A DNA stretch of 64,000 nt, from positions 1-64,000 of the forward strand of contig DASUZB010000105.1 of assembly GCA_036377075.1 (NCBI GenBank). Reading direction: 5' to 3'. The notes under the pieces are model-generated. The model worked only from the letters and a program-made list of their open reading frames with translations, did no database searches and was not told where the DNA came from. The stretch comes from DASUZB01 sp036377075 (GTDB taxonomy: Bacteria > Actinomycetota > CALGFH01). Of the stretch, positions 7,677-16,408 are shown piece after piece. Position 1 is the first letter of the stretch; each line of letters starts with the position of its first letter. Position numbers and translations under genes: made by a program.

Positions 7677-8615
7677 GTGCCTGAGCCGCCCGTCGTCGTC
7701 GCGCTGGGCGGGAACGCCATCGCCCCACCAGGGGGCCGCAACTCGGTGGGTGCACAGTTCGAGCGGACCGCGGAGACCGCCTGGCGGCTGGTCCACCTGG
7801 CCGACCACCCGCTGCTGGTCACCCACGGCAACGGCCCCCAGGTCGGCACCGCGCTGCTGCGCAGCGACCTGGCCGCCGAGGTGGTGCCCACCCAGCCGCT
7901 GGACGCCTGCGTCGCCGACACCCAGGGCGGCATGGGCTACATGCTGCAGCAGTGCCTCGACAACGCGTTCTCGGCGGCCGGCAGGCGCCACCCCACCGTC
8001 ACGGTCGTGACCCGCACGGTGGTGGCGCTCGACGACCCGGCGTTCCAGCGGCCCTCCAAGCCGGTCGGCGGCTTCTACGAACAGGCCGAGGCGCATCGGC
8101 GCACCACCGAGGACCACTGGGTGATGCGCGAGGACGCCGGCCGTGGCTGGCGCCGGGTGGTGCCCTCGCCCGAGCCGGTCGAGATCGTGGAGGAGGCGGC
8201 GATCCGCGGCCTGCTGGCCGCCGGGGTGGTGGTGGTCGCGGCGGGCGGCGGCGGCGTGCCGGTGGTGCGGCGGCCGGGCGGGTCGCTCGCCGGCGTCGAG
8301 GCGGTGGTCGACAAGGACCTGACCAGCGCGCTGCTCGCCGGCGACCTCGGCGCCGAGCTCCTGCTGCTGCTGACCGGCGTCGAGCACGTCGCGATCGACT
8401 TCGGCCGGCCCGGCCAGCGCGACCTGCACGACGTGACCGCCGCCGAGCTCGCCGGCCACGCCGCCGACGGGCAGTTCGCCCCCGGCAGCATGCTGCCGAA
8501 GGTGCGGGCCGCGCTGCGCTTCCTGGAGCGCGGCGGCCGGCGGGTGGTGATCACGACCCCCGAGCTGTCCGAGAAGGCCGTCGCCGGCGAGGCCGGGACC
8601 CAGGTGACGCCGTAG
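7677..8615 (+). CDS. arcC: Carbamate kinase
   Basis: The 312-residue amino-acid-kinase-fold enzyme interconverts carbamoyl phosphate plus ADP with carbamate, ammonia and ATP. Hallmarks are VVVALGGNAI at the N-terminus, THGNGPQVG near residue 50, the VVVAAGGGGVPVV nucleotide/substrate loop near 183-195, VDKDLTSALLA, and a C-terminal GSMLPKVRAALRFLE. The GTG start has AGGAG 5-6 bp upstream. No arginine deiminase or ornithine carbamoyltransferase gene is adjacent, so its pathway (arginine, agmatine or purine/allantoin breakdown) is unclear from the window. Confidence 0.95.
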   Translation: MPEPPVVVALGGNAIAPPGGRNSVGAQFERTAETAWRLVHLADHPLLVTHGNGPQVGTALLRSDLAAEVVPTQPLDACVADTQGGMGYMLQQCLDNAFSAAGRRHPTVTVVTRTVVALDDPAFQRPSKPVGGFYEQAEAHRRTTEDHWVMREDAGRGWRRVVPSPEPVEIVEEAAIRGLLAAGVVVVAAGGGGVPVVRRPGGSLAGVEAVVDKDLTSALLAGDLGAELLLLLTGVEHVAIDFGRPGQRDLHDVTAAELAGHAADGQFAPGSMLPKVRAALRFLERGGRRVVITTPELSEKAVAGEAGTQVTP

Positions 8616-8683
8616 CGGTGGGGCTGGCACCACCGGCGCGGGTTGCCGCCACGGCCGCGGTCACCCTGCCTGCGGGGCAGCCG

Positions 8684-9172
8684 CTAGCTCTCGCCGCCGA
8701 TGTCCACGTGGTAGGCCTCGTAGACCAGGTCGAGGCCGCGCTTGCGGTGGCGGACCAGGTCGGCGAAGAGGCGCACGAGGGCGTCCCTGAGGTCGTCGGC
8801 GGCGGGCGGCTCCGAGGCGGGCAGCACCCGCACCCGTGCCATCGACTGGTCGAGCTGGTGGGTGATGCTGGCGTGCTCGCGCCGGAAGCGCTCGATCTTG
8901 TTGGCCAGCCGCGGCGCGTTGTCGATGATCTCCTCGTAGAGCCCGCTGGGCGCCTCGGTGACCTCGACGTGGACCGAGAACACCTCCTTGAGGTGGTCCA
9001 GCACCGGCGAGAGGTTGGCCGCCCAGTCGGCCGAGCGCCCGAGGCTGGGCTCGGTGAGGGCGTCCTCGAGCTGGTTGATCGCCCGGCGCAGGCTGAGCCG
9101 CTGGCCCTTGGCAGCGTACAGGGCGGTGGTGGTCGACGCCTCGTAGACCTCCCCAACGTCGAAGCGCGACAT
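8684..9172 (-). CDS. All-helical hemerythrin-like (HHE) protein
   Basis: The 162-residue cytoplasmic protein is predicted fully helical. The pattern VFSVHVEVTEAPSGLYEEI, then RREHASITHQLDQS, then LVRHRKRGLDLVYEAYHVD spaces His, Glu and Asp much as in hemerythrin HHE domains, which hold a di-iron site for O2, NO or redox sensing. The family call is tentative because some ligand positions are not canonical. ATG 9172 is preferred over ATG 9178: AGAGGGGAG ends directly at 9178 and would be correctly spaced only for the inner ATG. It is convergent with arcC (68-bp gap), and a GTTAG-N6-CTAAC repeat lies at 9222-9237 upstream. Confidence 0.6.
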   Translation of the reverse strand: MSRFDVGEVYEASTTTALYAAKGQRLSLRRAINQLEDALTEPSLGRSADWAANLSPVLDHLKEVFSVHVEVTEAPSGLYEEIIDNAPRLANKIERFRREHASITHQLDQSMARVRVLPASEPPAADDLRDALVRLFADLVRHRKRGLDLVYEAYHVDIGGES

Positions 9173-9221
9173 CGCCATCTCCCCTCTGGCCGTCGACTGA
9201 GGATGCCTAGTGTGCCCGAAA

Positions 9222-9237
9222 GTTAGCCATCTCTAAC
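9222..9237 (-). promoter_or_regulatory. Inverted repeat upstream of the hemerythrin-like gene
   Basis: GTTAG and CTAAC arms surround CCATCT, 50 bp upstream of the gene start, in an AT-richer patch. An operator or promoter element is plausible but unproven. Confidence 0.3.
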
Positions 9238-9252
9238 CGTAGATGTTTTGGA

Positions 9253-10716
9253 CTAGTCCGCCGCGAGCTGCGAATGCCGCAACTCAGACGCGTGCTCAGG
9301 GTGACCGACTTCGTGGACGATGACCCGGTTGGTGGCTCCCCTACCACCAGGAGTGCCCGCCGCGATCACCACCAGATCGCCGTCGCGCACGATGCCTGCT
9401 GCAACCATACGCCGATCTCCTTGGTCTACAAGGGTCTCCAGCGAGGCAACCTGGTCGACGACCGGCGGTGTCTCGACGCCCCAGTACAGCGCCATGCGCC
9501 GGCGGGTGCGCTCGTGCGGGGTCAGCCCCACGATCGTCATGCGGGGGCGGAAGCGCGACACGTAGCGCGCGGTCGCCCCCGACTCGGTGAACGCCACCAC
9601 CGCGCGGGCGCCCAGGTCGGTGGCCGCCTGCACGGCGGCGCGGCAGACGGTGGCGGCCACGTCCAGCCCGCCGCCCGGCGGCGCCGGCGGCGGCAGCAGG
9701 TGCGGGGTCGCCTCGGCCTCGCGGGCGATGCGGCACATGGTGGCGACCGCCTCCACCGGGAAGGCGCCCACCGCGGTCTCCTGCGACAGCATCACCGCGT
9801 CGGTACCGTCGAAGATGGCGTTGGCCACGTCCGAGGCCTCCGCCCTGGTCGGGCGCGCGTTCGAGACCATCGACTCCAGCATCTGGGTGGCAGTGATCAC
9901 CGGCACCCCGGCCGAGTTGGCCTTGGCGATGATCGCCTTCTGCAGCGGGGGGACCTTCTCGACGGCCAGCTCCACGCCCAGGTCGCCGCGGGCGACCATG
10001 ACCGCGTCGGTGGCCGCCAGGATGTCGTCGAGGCGCTCGACCGCCTCGCGCCGCTCGAGCTTGGCCACCAGCGGCTGGTCGCCGCCGAGCTCGGCGATGG
10101 CCCGGCGGCAGGCGAGCACGTCCTCGGCGCGCCGCACGAAGGAGAGGGCCACGTAGTCGGCGCCGTGCTCCACCGCGGTGGCCAGGTCGGCGTGGTCCTT
10201 GGCGGTCATCGAGCTGGCCGAGACGGCGACCCCGGGCAGGTTGACGCCCTTGCGGGAGTGCACCACCCCGCCGCGCCGCACCTGGCAGCGCACCAGCGAC
10301 TCCTCGACGGCGCGGACCTCCAGCTCGATGGCGCCGTCGTCGAGCAGGACGCGGTCCCCCGGACGCACGTCGGCGGCCAGGTGCTCGTAGACCACCGGGA
10401 TCTCCGGCGCGGGCGCGTGCTCGGTGCCCGCGACCAGCACGCAGTCGTGGCCGGGAGCCAGCGCGATGCCCGGCTCCTCGACCAGGCCGACGCGGATCTT
10501 CGGTCCCTGCAGGTCGGCCAGGATGGCCACCGCCTTGTCGCGCTCGGCGGCGACCTTGCGCACCAGCTCGATGCGGGCCACGTGGTCGGCCCGCTCCCCG
10601 TGCGAGAAGTTCAGCCTGACCACGTCGACGCCGGCGTCGATGATGGCCGCGAGCATGCCGGGGTCCCCGGAGGCCGGCCCCAGGGTGGCCACGACCTTGG
10701 TGCGCTCGATGCCCAT
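9253..10716 (-). CDS. pyk: Pyruvate kinase
   Basis: The 487-residue glycolytic enzyme converts phosphoenolpyruvate and ADP to pyruvate and ATP. Seen are the start RTKVVATLGPASGDPGML, the VRLNFSHGERADH substrate motif, LADLQGPKIRVG, MVARGDLGVELAVEKVP, and AVMLSQETAVGAFPVEAV. The C-terminal allosteric domain (about 350-480) includes VVAFTESGATARYVSRFRP. The length is normal. It is transcribed away from the ABC operon's last gene with a 92-bp gap on the same strand. Confidence 0.97.
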   Translation of the reverse strand: MGIERTKVVATLGPASGDPGMLAAIIDAGVDVVRLNFSHGERADHVARIELVRKVAAERDKAVAILADLQGPKIRVGLVEEPGIALAPGHDCVLVAGTEHAPAPEIPVVYEHLAADVRPGDRVLLDDGAIELEVRAVEESLVRCQVRRGGVVHSRKGVNLPGVAVSASSMTAKDHADLATAVEHGADYVALSFVRRAEDVLACRRAIAELGGDQPLVAKLERREAVERLDDILAATDAVMVARGDLGVELAVEKVPPLQKAIIAKANSAGVPVITATQMLESMVSNARPTRAEASDVANAIFDGTDAVMLSQETAVGAFPVEAVATMCRIAREAEATPHLLPPPAPPGGGLDVAATVCRAAVQAATDLGARAVVAFTESGATARYVSRFRPRMTIVGLTPHERTRRRMALYWGVETPPVVDQVASLETLVDQGDRRMVAAGIVRDGDLVVIAAGTPGGRGATNRVIVHEVGHPEHASELRHSQLAAD

Positions 10717-10808
10717 GGCGCCGTCCCTTCCGCCCGCGTGCCCGCCGCGAGGTCGAGCGTAGCAGGCCAGGTTGCCCCAGAGGTGCCCGGCAGGCGACCG
10801 CGGATGAA

Positions 10809-11714
10809 CTAAATCGGCGCGCCGGCCTCGTAGGCCTGGCCGACCGCCTTGGGCGGGCGGACGCGGCGGAAGAACAGGGCGAGGACCACCAGGGTGACGA
10901 TGTAGGGGAGGCTCTGGATGAAGGCGTTGTCGATCCAGCTCACCCGCAGGAACACGGTGAGCGCCTCGGTCCAGCCGAACAGCAGCGACGCCAGGGCGGC
11001 GCCGACGATCGACCAGTTGCCGAGGATCAGGGCGGCCAGGGCGATGTAGCCGCGGCCCTGGTTCATGCCCTCGTTGTACTGGCCGACCAGCTCCACCGAG
11101 ATGTAGGCGCCGGCGAGGCCGGAGAACGCGCCGGAGATGAGCACGCCGGCGTAGCGCATCGCCACCACCCGGACGCCGAGGCTCTCGGCGGCGCGCGGGT
11201 TCTCGCCGGAGGAGCGCAGCCGCAGCCCGAACACGGTGCGGTTGAGGACGTACCAGGCGCCCACGCCGAGGACCAGGGTGAGCGGCACCACCGGGGACAT
11301 CTCCCCCAGCTTCGGCAGGCTGAAGTGCGGCAGCTGGTCCACCGCCGGCGACTGGGTGCCCTGGCCGAAGGCCACGATCGAGAGGAAGCGGGGCACGCCG
11401 AGGGCGAGGATGTTGATCGCCACCCCGGAGACGATGTGGTCGACCCGGAAGGTGACGGTGGCGATCGCGTGGATCAGCGCCACCAGGGTCCCGGCGAGCA
11501 CCGCGATCACCAACCCGGCGGCGGCCCCGTAGCGCAGCGCGCCCCAGGCGCCGAACCAGGTGCCGAAGATCATCATCCCGTCGATGCCGATGTTGACCAC
11601 GCCGGAGCGCTCGTTGAAGACCCCGCCGACGGAGGCGAGGAACAGCGGCACGAACGAGCGGATCGCCGAGGCGAGGACGGCGAAGCCGATCAGCTGTCCG
11701 ACGATCTCAGGCAC
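10809..11714 (-). CDS. BMP-type nucleoside ABC transporter, permease subunit 2
   Basis: The 301-residue integral membrane protein has about 8-9 hydrophobic helices. It belongs to the BPD_transp_2 permeases that pair with Med/BMP binding proteins. Recognisable are GVFNERSGVVNIGIDGMM near residue 35 (the conserved N-terminal loop of this subunit), RSSGENPRAAESLGVRV near 168, and GRGYIALAALILGNW near 225. The GTG start overlaps the end of permease 1 by 8 bp. Together with permease 1 it forms the channel of a nucleoside or purine importer. It is the last gene of the operon. Confidence 0.92.
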   Translation of the reverse strand: MPEIVGQLIGFAVLASAIRSFVPLFLASVGGVFNERSGVVNIGIDGMMIFGTWFGAWGALRYGAAAGLVIAVLAGTLVALIHAIATVTFRVDHIVSGVAINILALGVPRFLSIVAFGQGTQSPAVDQLPHFSLPKLGEMSPVVPLTLVLGVGAWYVLNRTVFGLRLRSSGENPRAAESLGVRVVAMRYAGVLISGAFSGLAGAYISVELVGQYNEGMNQGRGYIALAALILGNWSIVGAALASLLFGWTEALTVFLRVSWIDNAFIQSLPYIVTLVVLALFFRRVRPPKAVGQAYEAGAPI

Positions 11715-12891
11715 GCTCGTGCGCCTCCTTGAGCTGGCGGCGGGCCGCGGCTCGGCGGACCAGCTCGTAGGCCACCACGATGGTGAGGATGATCACGCCC
11801 TGGAGGATCAGCGTGACCTCCTTGGGCACGTCGGTGTTGAGGCCGATGCCCGAGCTGGCCCGGTCCAGGTAGGAGAAGAGCAGCGCGCCGGCCACGATGC
11901 CGAGCCCGGTGTTGCGGCCGATCAGCGCGATCGCGATCGCGGTGAAGCCGTAGTTGCGCACGTAGTCGAGCTTCATGAAGCCGTCGAAGCCGAGCACGTC
12001 CTGCAGCCCCGCCAGGCCGGCGACCGCGCCGGACAGCAGCATCGCCTTGAGCATCATGCTGTTGGTGCGGATGCCGGCGGGCTCGGCGGCGCGCGGGTTG
12101 GTGCCGAGCACGCGCAGCTCGAAGCCGAAGCGGGTGCGCCGCACCACGAACGCGTACAGCGCCGCGCCGACCAGGGCGAGCAGGAACAGCCAGGTGACCG
12201 GCGAGGAGGCGCGGAAGTTGAAGCCGATCGAGTTGAAGAACGGCACCATGCTGCCGACCTGGGCGGTCTGGTGGACCTCCACGGTGCGCTGCTGCGCGAT
12301 CGCGCCGACCTGGTGCTTGTCCTTCAGCGGCCCGGACAGCAGGTACAGCAGCAGGCCGTTGGCCACGTAGTTCATCATGATGGTGGAGATGACCTCGTGG
12401 GCGCCGCGGTAGACCTTGAGCAGCGCGGGGACCAGCGCCCAGGCGAGGCCGCCGGCCATGCCGGCGAGGATCACCAGCGGCACCTCGAGCGCGGTCGGCG
12501 CCGACAGCTTGGCGCCGACGACGGCCGCGACCAGCGCGCCGATGGCGTACTGGCCCTCCACCCCGATGTTGAACAGGCCGGCCTTGAAGCCGATCGCCAC
12601 CGCCAGGCCGGCGAAGATGAACGGGGTGGCGCGGCCGAAGATGAACGCGAACGAGCTGCGGTTGAGCAGGCCGTAGTTCCACATCGACGAGGCCACCGCG
12701 CCCAGGTCCTTGAAGCTGCGCTGCACCACCAGGATCACCAGCGCGCCGACCAGGGCCGAGACCACCAGCGAGACGGCGGGGGCGAGCAGGCGCATGCCGA
12801 ACTGCCTGGCCTGCTCGGCCAGGCTGACGCGGGCGGCGACGGCCTCGGCGGCGGGCTCCGGCTCGGCCGGGGGACGCTCCTCGACCTTCAT
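11707..12891 (-). CDS. BMP-type nucleoside ABC transporter, permease subunit 1
   Basis: The 394-residue permease has a charged, Pro/Glu-rich N-terminal tail of about 30 residues and about 9-10 transmembrane helices. The family motifs VAIGFKAGLFNIGVEGQY and VLGTNPRAAEPAGI are present. It starts at ATG 12891, overlapping the ABC stop by 4 bp; the much longer frame upstream is a shadow of the ABC gene. A large loop around residues 170-230 lies between helices. It pairs with the next permease. Confidence 0.93.
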   Translation of the reverse strand: MKVEERPPAEPEPAAEAVAARVSLAEQARQFGMRLLAPAVSLVVSALVGALVILVVQRSFKDLGAVASSMWNYGLLNRSSFAFIFGRATPFIFAGLAVAIGFKAGLFNIGVEGQYAIGALVAAVVGAKLSAPTALEVPLVILAGMAGGLAWALVPALLKVYRGAHEVISTIMMNYVANGLLLYLLSGPLKDKHQVGAIAQQRTVEVHQTAQVGSMVPFFNSIGFNFRASSPVTWLFLLALVGAALYAFVVRRTRFGFELRVLGTNPRAAEPAGIRTNSMMLKAMLLSGAVAGLAGLQDVLGFDGFMKLDYVRNYGFTAIAIALIGRNTGLGIVAGALLFSYLDRASSGIGLNTDVPKEVTLILQGVIILTIVVAYELVRRAAARRQLKEAHERA

Positions 12892-14462
12892 GCCGCCGGC
12901 TCCCGGTCGGAGCGGGCGCCGGTCATGTACAGGCCCAGCTCGTTCATGGTGGCCTTGGAGCCGTCCAGCTCCGCCGCGATGCGGCCGTCGTAGATGACCC
13001 CGACGCGGTCGGCGAGGGCCAGGATCTCCTCCAGGTCGGAGGAGATCAGCAGCACCGCGAGGCCCGCGTCGCGCGCGGCGACCAGCTGCTTCCAGACGAA
13101 CTCCGTCGCCCCGATGTCGAGGCCCCTGGTCGGGTACGCGGCGATCAGCAGCTTGGGCCCGCTGGCGAACTCGCGCGCCAGCACCAGCTTCTGCTGGTTG
13201 CCGCCCGACAAGGCGTACGCCGGTACGGCGATGCTCGGCGCCTTGACCCGGAAGGCGCGCACCAGGTCGGTCGCGCGCGCCCGCATCGCCTTGGGGTTGA
13301 GCAGGCCCCGCCAGGAGAACGGGGGCCGCTCCTGCTGGCCGAGCACGGAGTTCTCCCACAGGGTCATCGGCAGCACGATGGCGCGCGCGTGGCGGTCCTC
13401 GGGGATGTAGGACAGGCCCAGCTCGCGCCGGTCGCGGACGTGCTCGGAGGTGATGTCCCTGCCGCCGAGGCGGATGCTGCCCCCGTCGGGGTGGCGCAGC
13501 CCGACCAGCGCCTCGATCAGCTCCGCCTGGCCGTTGCCCTCGACCCCGGCGAGGCCGTAGATCTCCGAGCGGCGCACGTCCAGCTTCACGCCGGCCAGCG
13601 CCTCGCGCCCGCCGTCGAGCACGCGCAAGCCCTCGACCTGCAGCTCCGGGTCGCCGCTGGGCGTCTTGCCGTGGACCCGCTCGAGCAGCACCGGGCGGCC
13701 GACCATCATCTCGGCGACCTCCTCCTCGGTGGTCTCGGCCGCCACCACCGTGCCGATCGCCCTGCCGTCGCGCAGCACGGTGATGCGGTCGGCGATCGCC
13801 AGCACCTCGTCGAGGGCGTGGGCGATGAAGATGATCGTCTTGCCCTGCTCCTTGAGCTTGCGGACGTTGTCGAACAGCTCCTCGACCTCCTGGGGCACGA
13901 GCACCGCGGTCGGCTCGTCCAGGATCAGGAAGTCCGCGCCCCGGTAGAGGAGCTTGAGGATCTCGACCCGCTGCTGCTGGCCGACGGCGAGGCTCTCGAC
14001 CCGCGCGGCCGGGTCCAGCTTGGTGCCGAAGCCGCTGGCCAGCTCCGCGACCTTGCGGTTGGCCTCGTCCAGGTCGAGCCGGCCGCGGCTGCCCGGCTCG
14101 GCGCCGAGGACCACGTTCTCGGCGACGGTGAACGCCTCCACCAGCATGAAGTGCTGGTGGACCATGCCGATGCCCAGGGCGATGGCCTTGCGCGGCGAGT
14201 CGATCCGCTGCGGCTCGCCGCGGACCAGGATCTCGCCCTCGTCGGGCTGCTCCAGGCCGTAGACCATCTTCATCAAGGTCGACTTGCCGGCCCCGTTCTC
14301 GCCCACCAGCGCGTGCACCTCGCCCTGGGCGACCTGGAAGTCGACCTGGTCGTTGGCCACCACGCCGGCGTAGCGGCGGGTGATCCCGCGGCACTCGATC
14401 GCCAGGGGTGCCGCCGTCCCGCCCCCTACCTCGGCCGCCGGGGCGTCATCGGCTCCTGCCAC
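12888..14462 (-). CDS. BMP-type nucleoside ABC transporter, double ATPase subunit
   Basis: The 524-residue protein carries two ABC domains in tandem, as in sugar and nucleoside importers. Domain 1 has Walker A GENGAGKST, signature LAVGQQQRVEILK and Walker B FLILDEPTAVL. Domain 2 has a degenerate Walker A (GVEGNGQAE), signature LSGGNQQKLVLARE and a Walker B region LLIAAYPTRGLD in which the usual Asp-Glu-Pro is Ala-Tyr-Pro. Hydrolysis is therefore probably limited to site 1, which is common in this family. The GTG start at 14462 has AAGGAG eight bases upstream. It sits 68 bp downstream of the binding-protein gene across a strong hairpin. Confidence 0.93.
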   Translation of the reverse strand: MAGADDAPAAEVGGGTAAPLAIECRGITRRYAGVVANDQVDFQVAQGEVHALVGENGAGKSTLMKMVYGLEQPDEGEILVRGEPQRIDSPRKAIALGIGMVHQHFMLVEAFTVAENVVLGAEPGSRGRLDLDEANRKVAELASGFGTKLDPAARVESLAVGQQQRVEILKLLYRGADFLILDEPTAVLVPQEVEELFDNVRKLKEQGKTIIFIAHALDEVLAIADRITVLRDGRAIGTVVAAETTEEEVAEMMVGRPVLLERVHGKTPSGDPELQVEGLRVLDGGREALAGVKLDVRRSEIYGLAGVEGNGQAELIEALVGLRHPDGGSIRLGGRDITSEHVRDRRELGLSYIPEDRHARAIVLPMTLWENSVLGQQERPPFSWRGLLNPKAMRARATDLVRAFRVKAPSIAVPAYALSGGNQQKLVLAREFASGPKLLIAAYPTRGLDIGATEFVWKQLVAARDAGLAVLLISSDLEEILALADRVGVIYDGRIAAELDGSKATMNELGLYMTGARSDREPAA

Positions 14463-14482
14463 GACTGCGCTCCTTGCCAGAA

Positions 14483-14513
14483 GGCCGGGGAGCTCGAGCG
14501 GCGCTCCCCGGCC
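14483..14513 (-). terminator. Attenuator-like hairpin between binding protein and ABC genes
   Basis: Perfect 11-bp arms GGCCGGGGAGC and GCTCCCCGGCC enclose a 9-nt loop. It lies just after the binding-protein stop and before the ABC ribosome-binding site. Such hairpins commonly stabilise or partly terminate the upstream message, giving an excess of binding protein over transporter. Confidence 0.6.
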
Positions 14514-14530
14514 CGTGACCGCCCGGCCGC

Positions 14531-15613
14531 CTAGGCGGCCGGCTTGTCCGGCACCTTGATCTCGCCGGAGATGATCTTCTGCTTGATCTGGTCGAGGGTC
14601 GTCGGGATGTCGCCCAGGAGGTCCTTGTTGTACTGGTTCTGGGCGTAGTCGACGCCGCCCTCCTTGAGGCCGAAGGTCTGGACCCCGCCCTTGAGGGTGC
14701 CGTCCACCTGCGCCTGGATGGTCTGCAGCACGGCGTTGTCGACGCGCTTGAGCATCGAGGTGAGGATCCACTTCTGCTCGGTCGCGCTGGCGGTCAGGCT
14801 CTGGTCGGAGTCGACCCCGATGGCGTACTTCTGCTTCTGGGCGCAGGCGGCGATCACGCCCGCCCCGGTGCCGCCGGAGGCGTGGTAGATGACGTCAGCG
14901 CCCTGGCCGATCTGCTTGAGGGCGAGCTCCTTGCCCTTGGCCGGGTCGCGGAAGGCCTGCGGCGTGGTACCGGCGTAGTCGACCAGCACCTTGACGCTCT
15001 TGTTGTTCTGCTTGTTGATGTACTGCACGCCCGCCTGGTAGCCGGCCTGGAAGCGCTTGATCAGGTCGCCCACCTGGCCGCCGACGAAGCCGACCACGTT
15101 GCTCTTGGTCTTCAGGGCCGCGGCCGCGCCGACCAGGAACGAGCCCTCCTGCTCCTTGAAGCCGAGGCAGGTCAGGTTCTTGTTCTGCAGGCACAGCGGG
15201 TCGAAGCCGTCGATCACGGCGTACTTGACGTCCGGGTTCTCCTTGGCGGACTTGGCGATGTCCTCGGAGAACAGGAAGCCGACACCGAAGATCAGGCCGT
15301 AGTCCTCGGCGGCCAGGCCGTCGAGCAGCTCCTTGCGGTTGGAGCCGTCGGCGTTGGGCTCCACCGTCTTGATGTCGACCTTGTCGCCGAGCTTGCTCTT
15401 GGCCTCGGTGGCACCCCGGTCGGCGCTGTCGTTGAACGACTTGTCGCCCTTGCCGCCGATGTCGAACACGATCCCGATCTTCTTGGCCGCCGTCGCGCCT
15501 CCGCCGCCACCGGAGGAGCTACCGCCGTTGTCGTTACCACCGCCACAGGCGGCGGCGACCAGCGCCAACCCGGCAAGCATCGCGCCGGCACGCACGCCTC
15601 GTTCCCACCGCAT
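14531..15613 (-). CDS. BMP/Med family nucleoside-binding lipoprotein
   Basis: The 360-residue substrate-binding lipoprotein has an N-terminal signal with lipobox LVAAAC, so C23 is lipidated and the protein sits on the outer face of the membrane. A Gly/Ser/Asn-rich linker (about 24-42) leads to the mature periplasmic-binding fold: KIGIVFDIGGKGDKSFNDSA, VDIKTVEPNADGSNRKELL, VYHASGGTGAGVI, AIGVDSDQS. These are typical of BMP/PnrA purine-nucleoside receptors. It is the first gene of the four-gene operon. Its last codons and stop form the palindrome CCGGCCGCCTAGGCGGCCGG. Confidence 0.95.
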   Translation of the reverse strand: MRWERGVRAGAMLAGLALVAAACGGGNDNGGSSSGGGGGATAAKKIGIVFDIGGKGDKSFNDSADRGATEAKSKLGDKVDIKTVEPNADGSNRKELLDGLAAEDYGLIFGVGFLFSEDIAKSAKENPDVKYAVIDGFDPLCLQNKNLTCLGFKEQEGSFLVGAAAALKTKSNVVGFVGGQVGDLIKRFQAGYQAGVQYINKQNNKSVKVLVDYAGTTPQAFRDPAKGKELALKQIGQGADVIYHASGGTGAGVIAACAQKQKYAIGVDSDQSLTASATEQKWILTSMLKRVDNAVLQTIQAQVDGTLKGGVQTFGLKEGGVDYAQNQYNKDLLGDIPTTLDQIKQKIISGEIKVPDKPAA

Positions 15614-15792
15614 CCGATCTGGCTCCTCTCGTACCGGGGCTCGGCCCCCCCTGCCCGCCGCCCACCGCGGCAGGGCCGTCCTGCGCCCGCCTGACCGAGG
15701 CGGGCCGGAAGCTGGCGGTAATCTATACCGGCGACGTGGGCGTCCACCACGGCAGCGTCCGGAACGTTGCCTCGGCTGCGTACAATCCGCCC

Positions 15793-16386
15793 ATGCGGCG
15801 GATCCTGCTTGCCCTGTTGGTGCTCGTGCTGGCCTACTTCGCGGTGACCACCTTCCTGGTCGCCAGGTGGATGGGCAAGGACGAGCGCCGCCCCGCCGAC
15901 GCCATCGTGGTGCTCGGCGCGGCGCAGTACGACGGCCGCCCCTCGGCGATCTACCGGGCGCGCCTGGAGCACGCCGTCGACCTCTACAACCAGCGGGTGG
16001 CGCCGGTGATCGTGTTCACCGGGGGCAACACCCCCGGCGACCGCTTCACCGAGGGCGCGTCGGGGGCGCGCTGGGCGGTCGGTCAGGGCGTGCCCACCGT
16101 CGCCGCGCTGGTCGAGGACCACAGCCGCAGCACCTACCAGAACCTGGCGGGGGCCCAGCGCACCCTGGCGAGCCGGCGCGACTCCAACCGGCGCCTGCGG
16201 GTGGTGGTCGTCTCCGACCCGTTCCACATGTACCGGGCGTGCAGGCAGGCACGCGACCTCGGCTTCGAGGCGTACCCCTCGCCGACGCGCACGAGCCCGA
16301 TGTCGGCGAGCAAGGTCAAGCTGACCGAGTCCGTCATCCGTGAGGACCTGGCCATCGGCGGGTACGTCCTCGCCGGCCGGGGGTAG
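15793..16386 (+). CDS. DUF218 (SanA/YdcF/ElyC-like) membrane protein
   Basis: The 197-residue protein begins with one transmembrane helix (residues 3-22, MRRILLALLVLVLAYFAVTT). The DUF218 Rossmann-like domain follows: ADAIVVLGAAQYDGRPS, VIVFTGGNTPGDRFTEG, EDHSRSTYQNLAGA, VVVVSDPFHMYRA. Family members act in envelope or peptidoglycan precursor metabolism, but no enzymatic activity is established for most. The ATG at 15793 was chosen because the helix starts there; the upstream ATG at 15736 would place polar residues before it. It is divergent from the BMP operon. Confidence 0.88.
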   Translation: MRRILLALLVLVLAYFAVTTFLVARWMGKDERRPADAIVVLGAAQYDGRPSAIYRARLEHAVDLYNQRVAPVIVFTGGNTPGDRFTEGASGARWAVGQGVPTVAALVEDHSRSTYQNLAGAQRTLASRRDSNRRLRVVVVSDPFHMYRACRQARDLGFEAYPSPTRTSPMSASKVKLTESVIREDLAIGGYVLAGRG

Positions 16387-16408
16387 CGCGCACCCCGAGG
16401 AGGCGCAA

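Noticed and set aside
11707..14394. Single 895-residue ABC-permease fusion
   Set aside because: The N-terminal part is the wrong frame of the ATPase gene; permease 1 starts at ATG 12891 with a 4-bp overlap.
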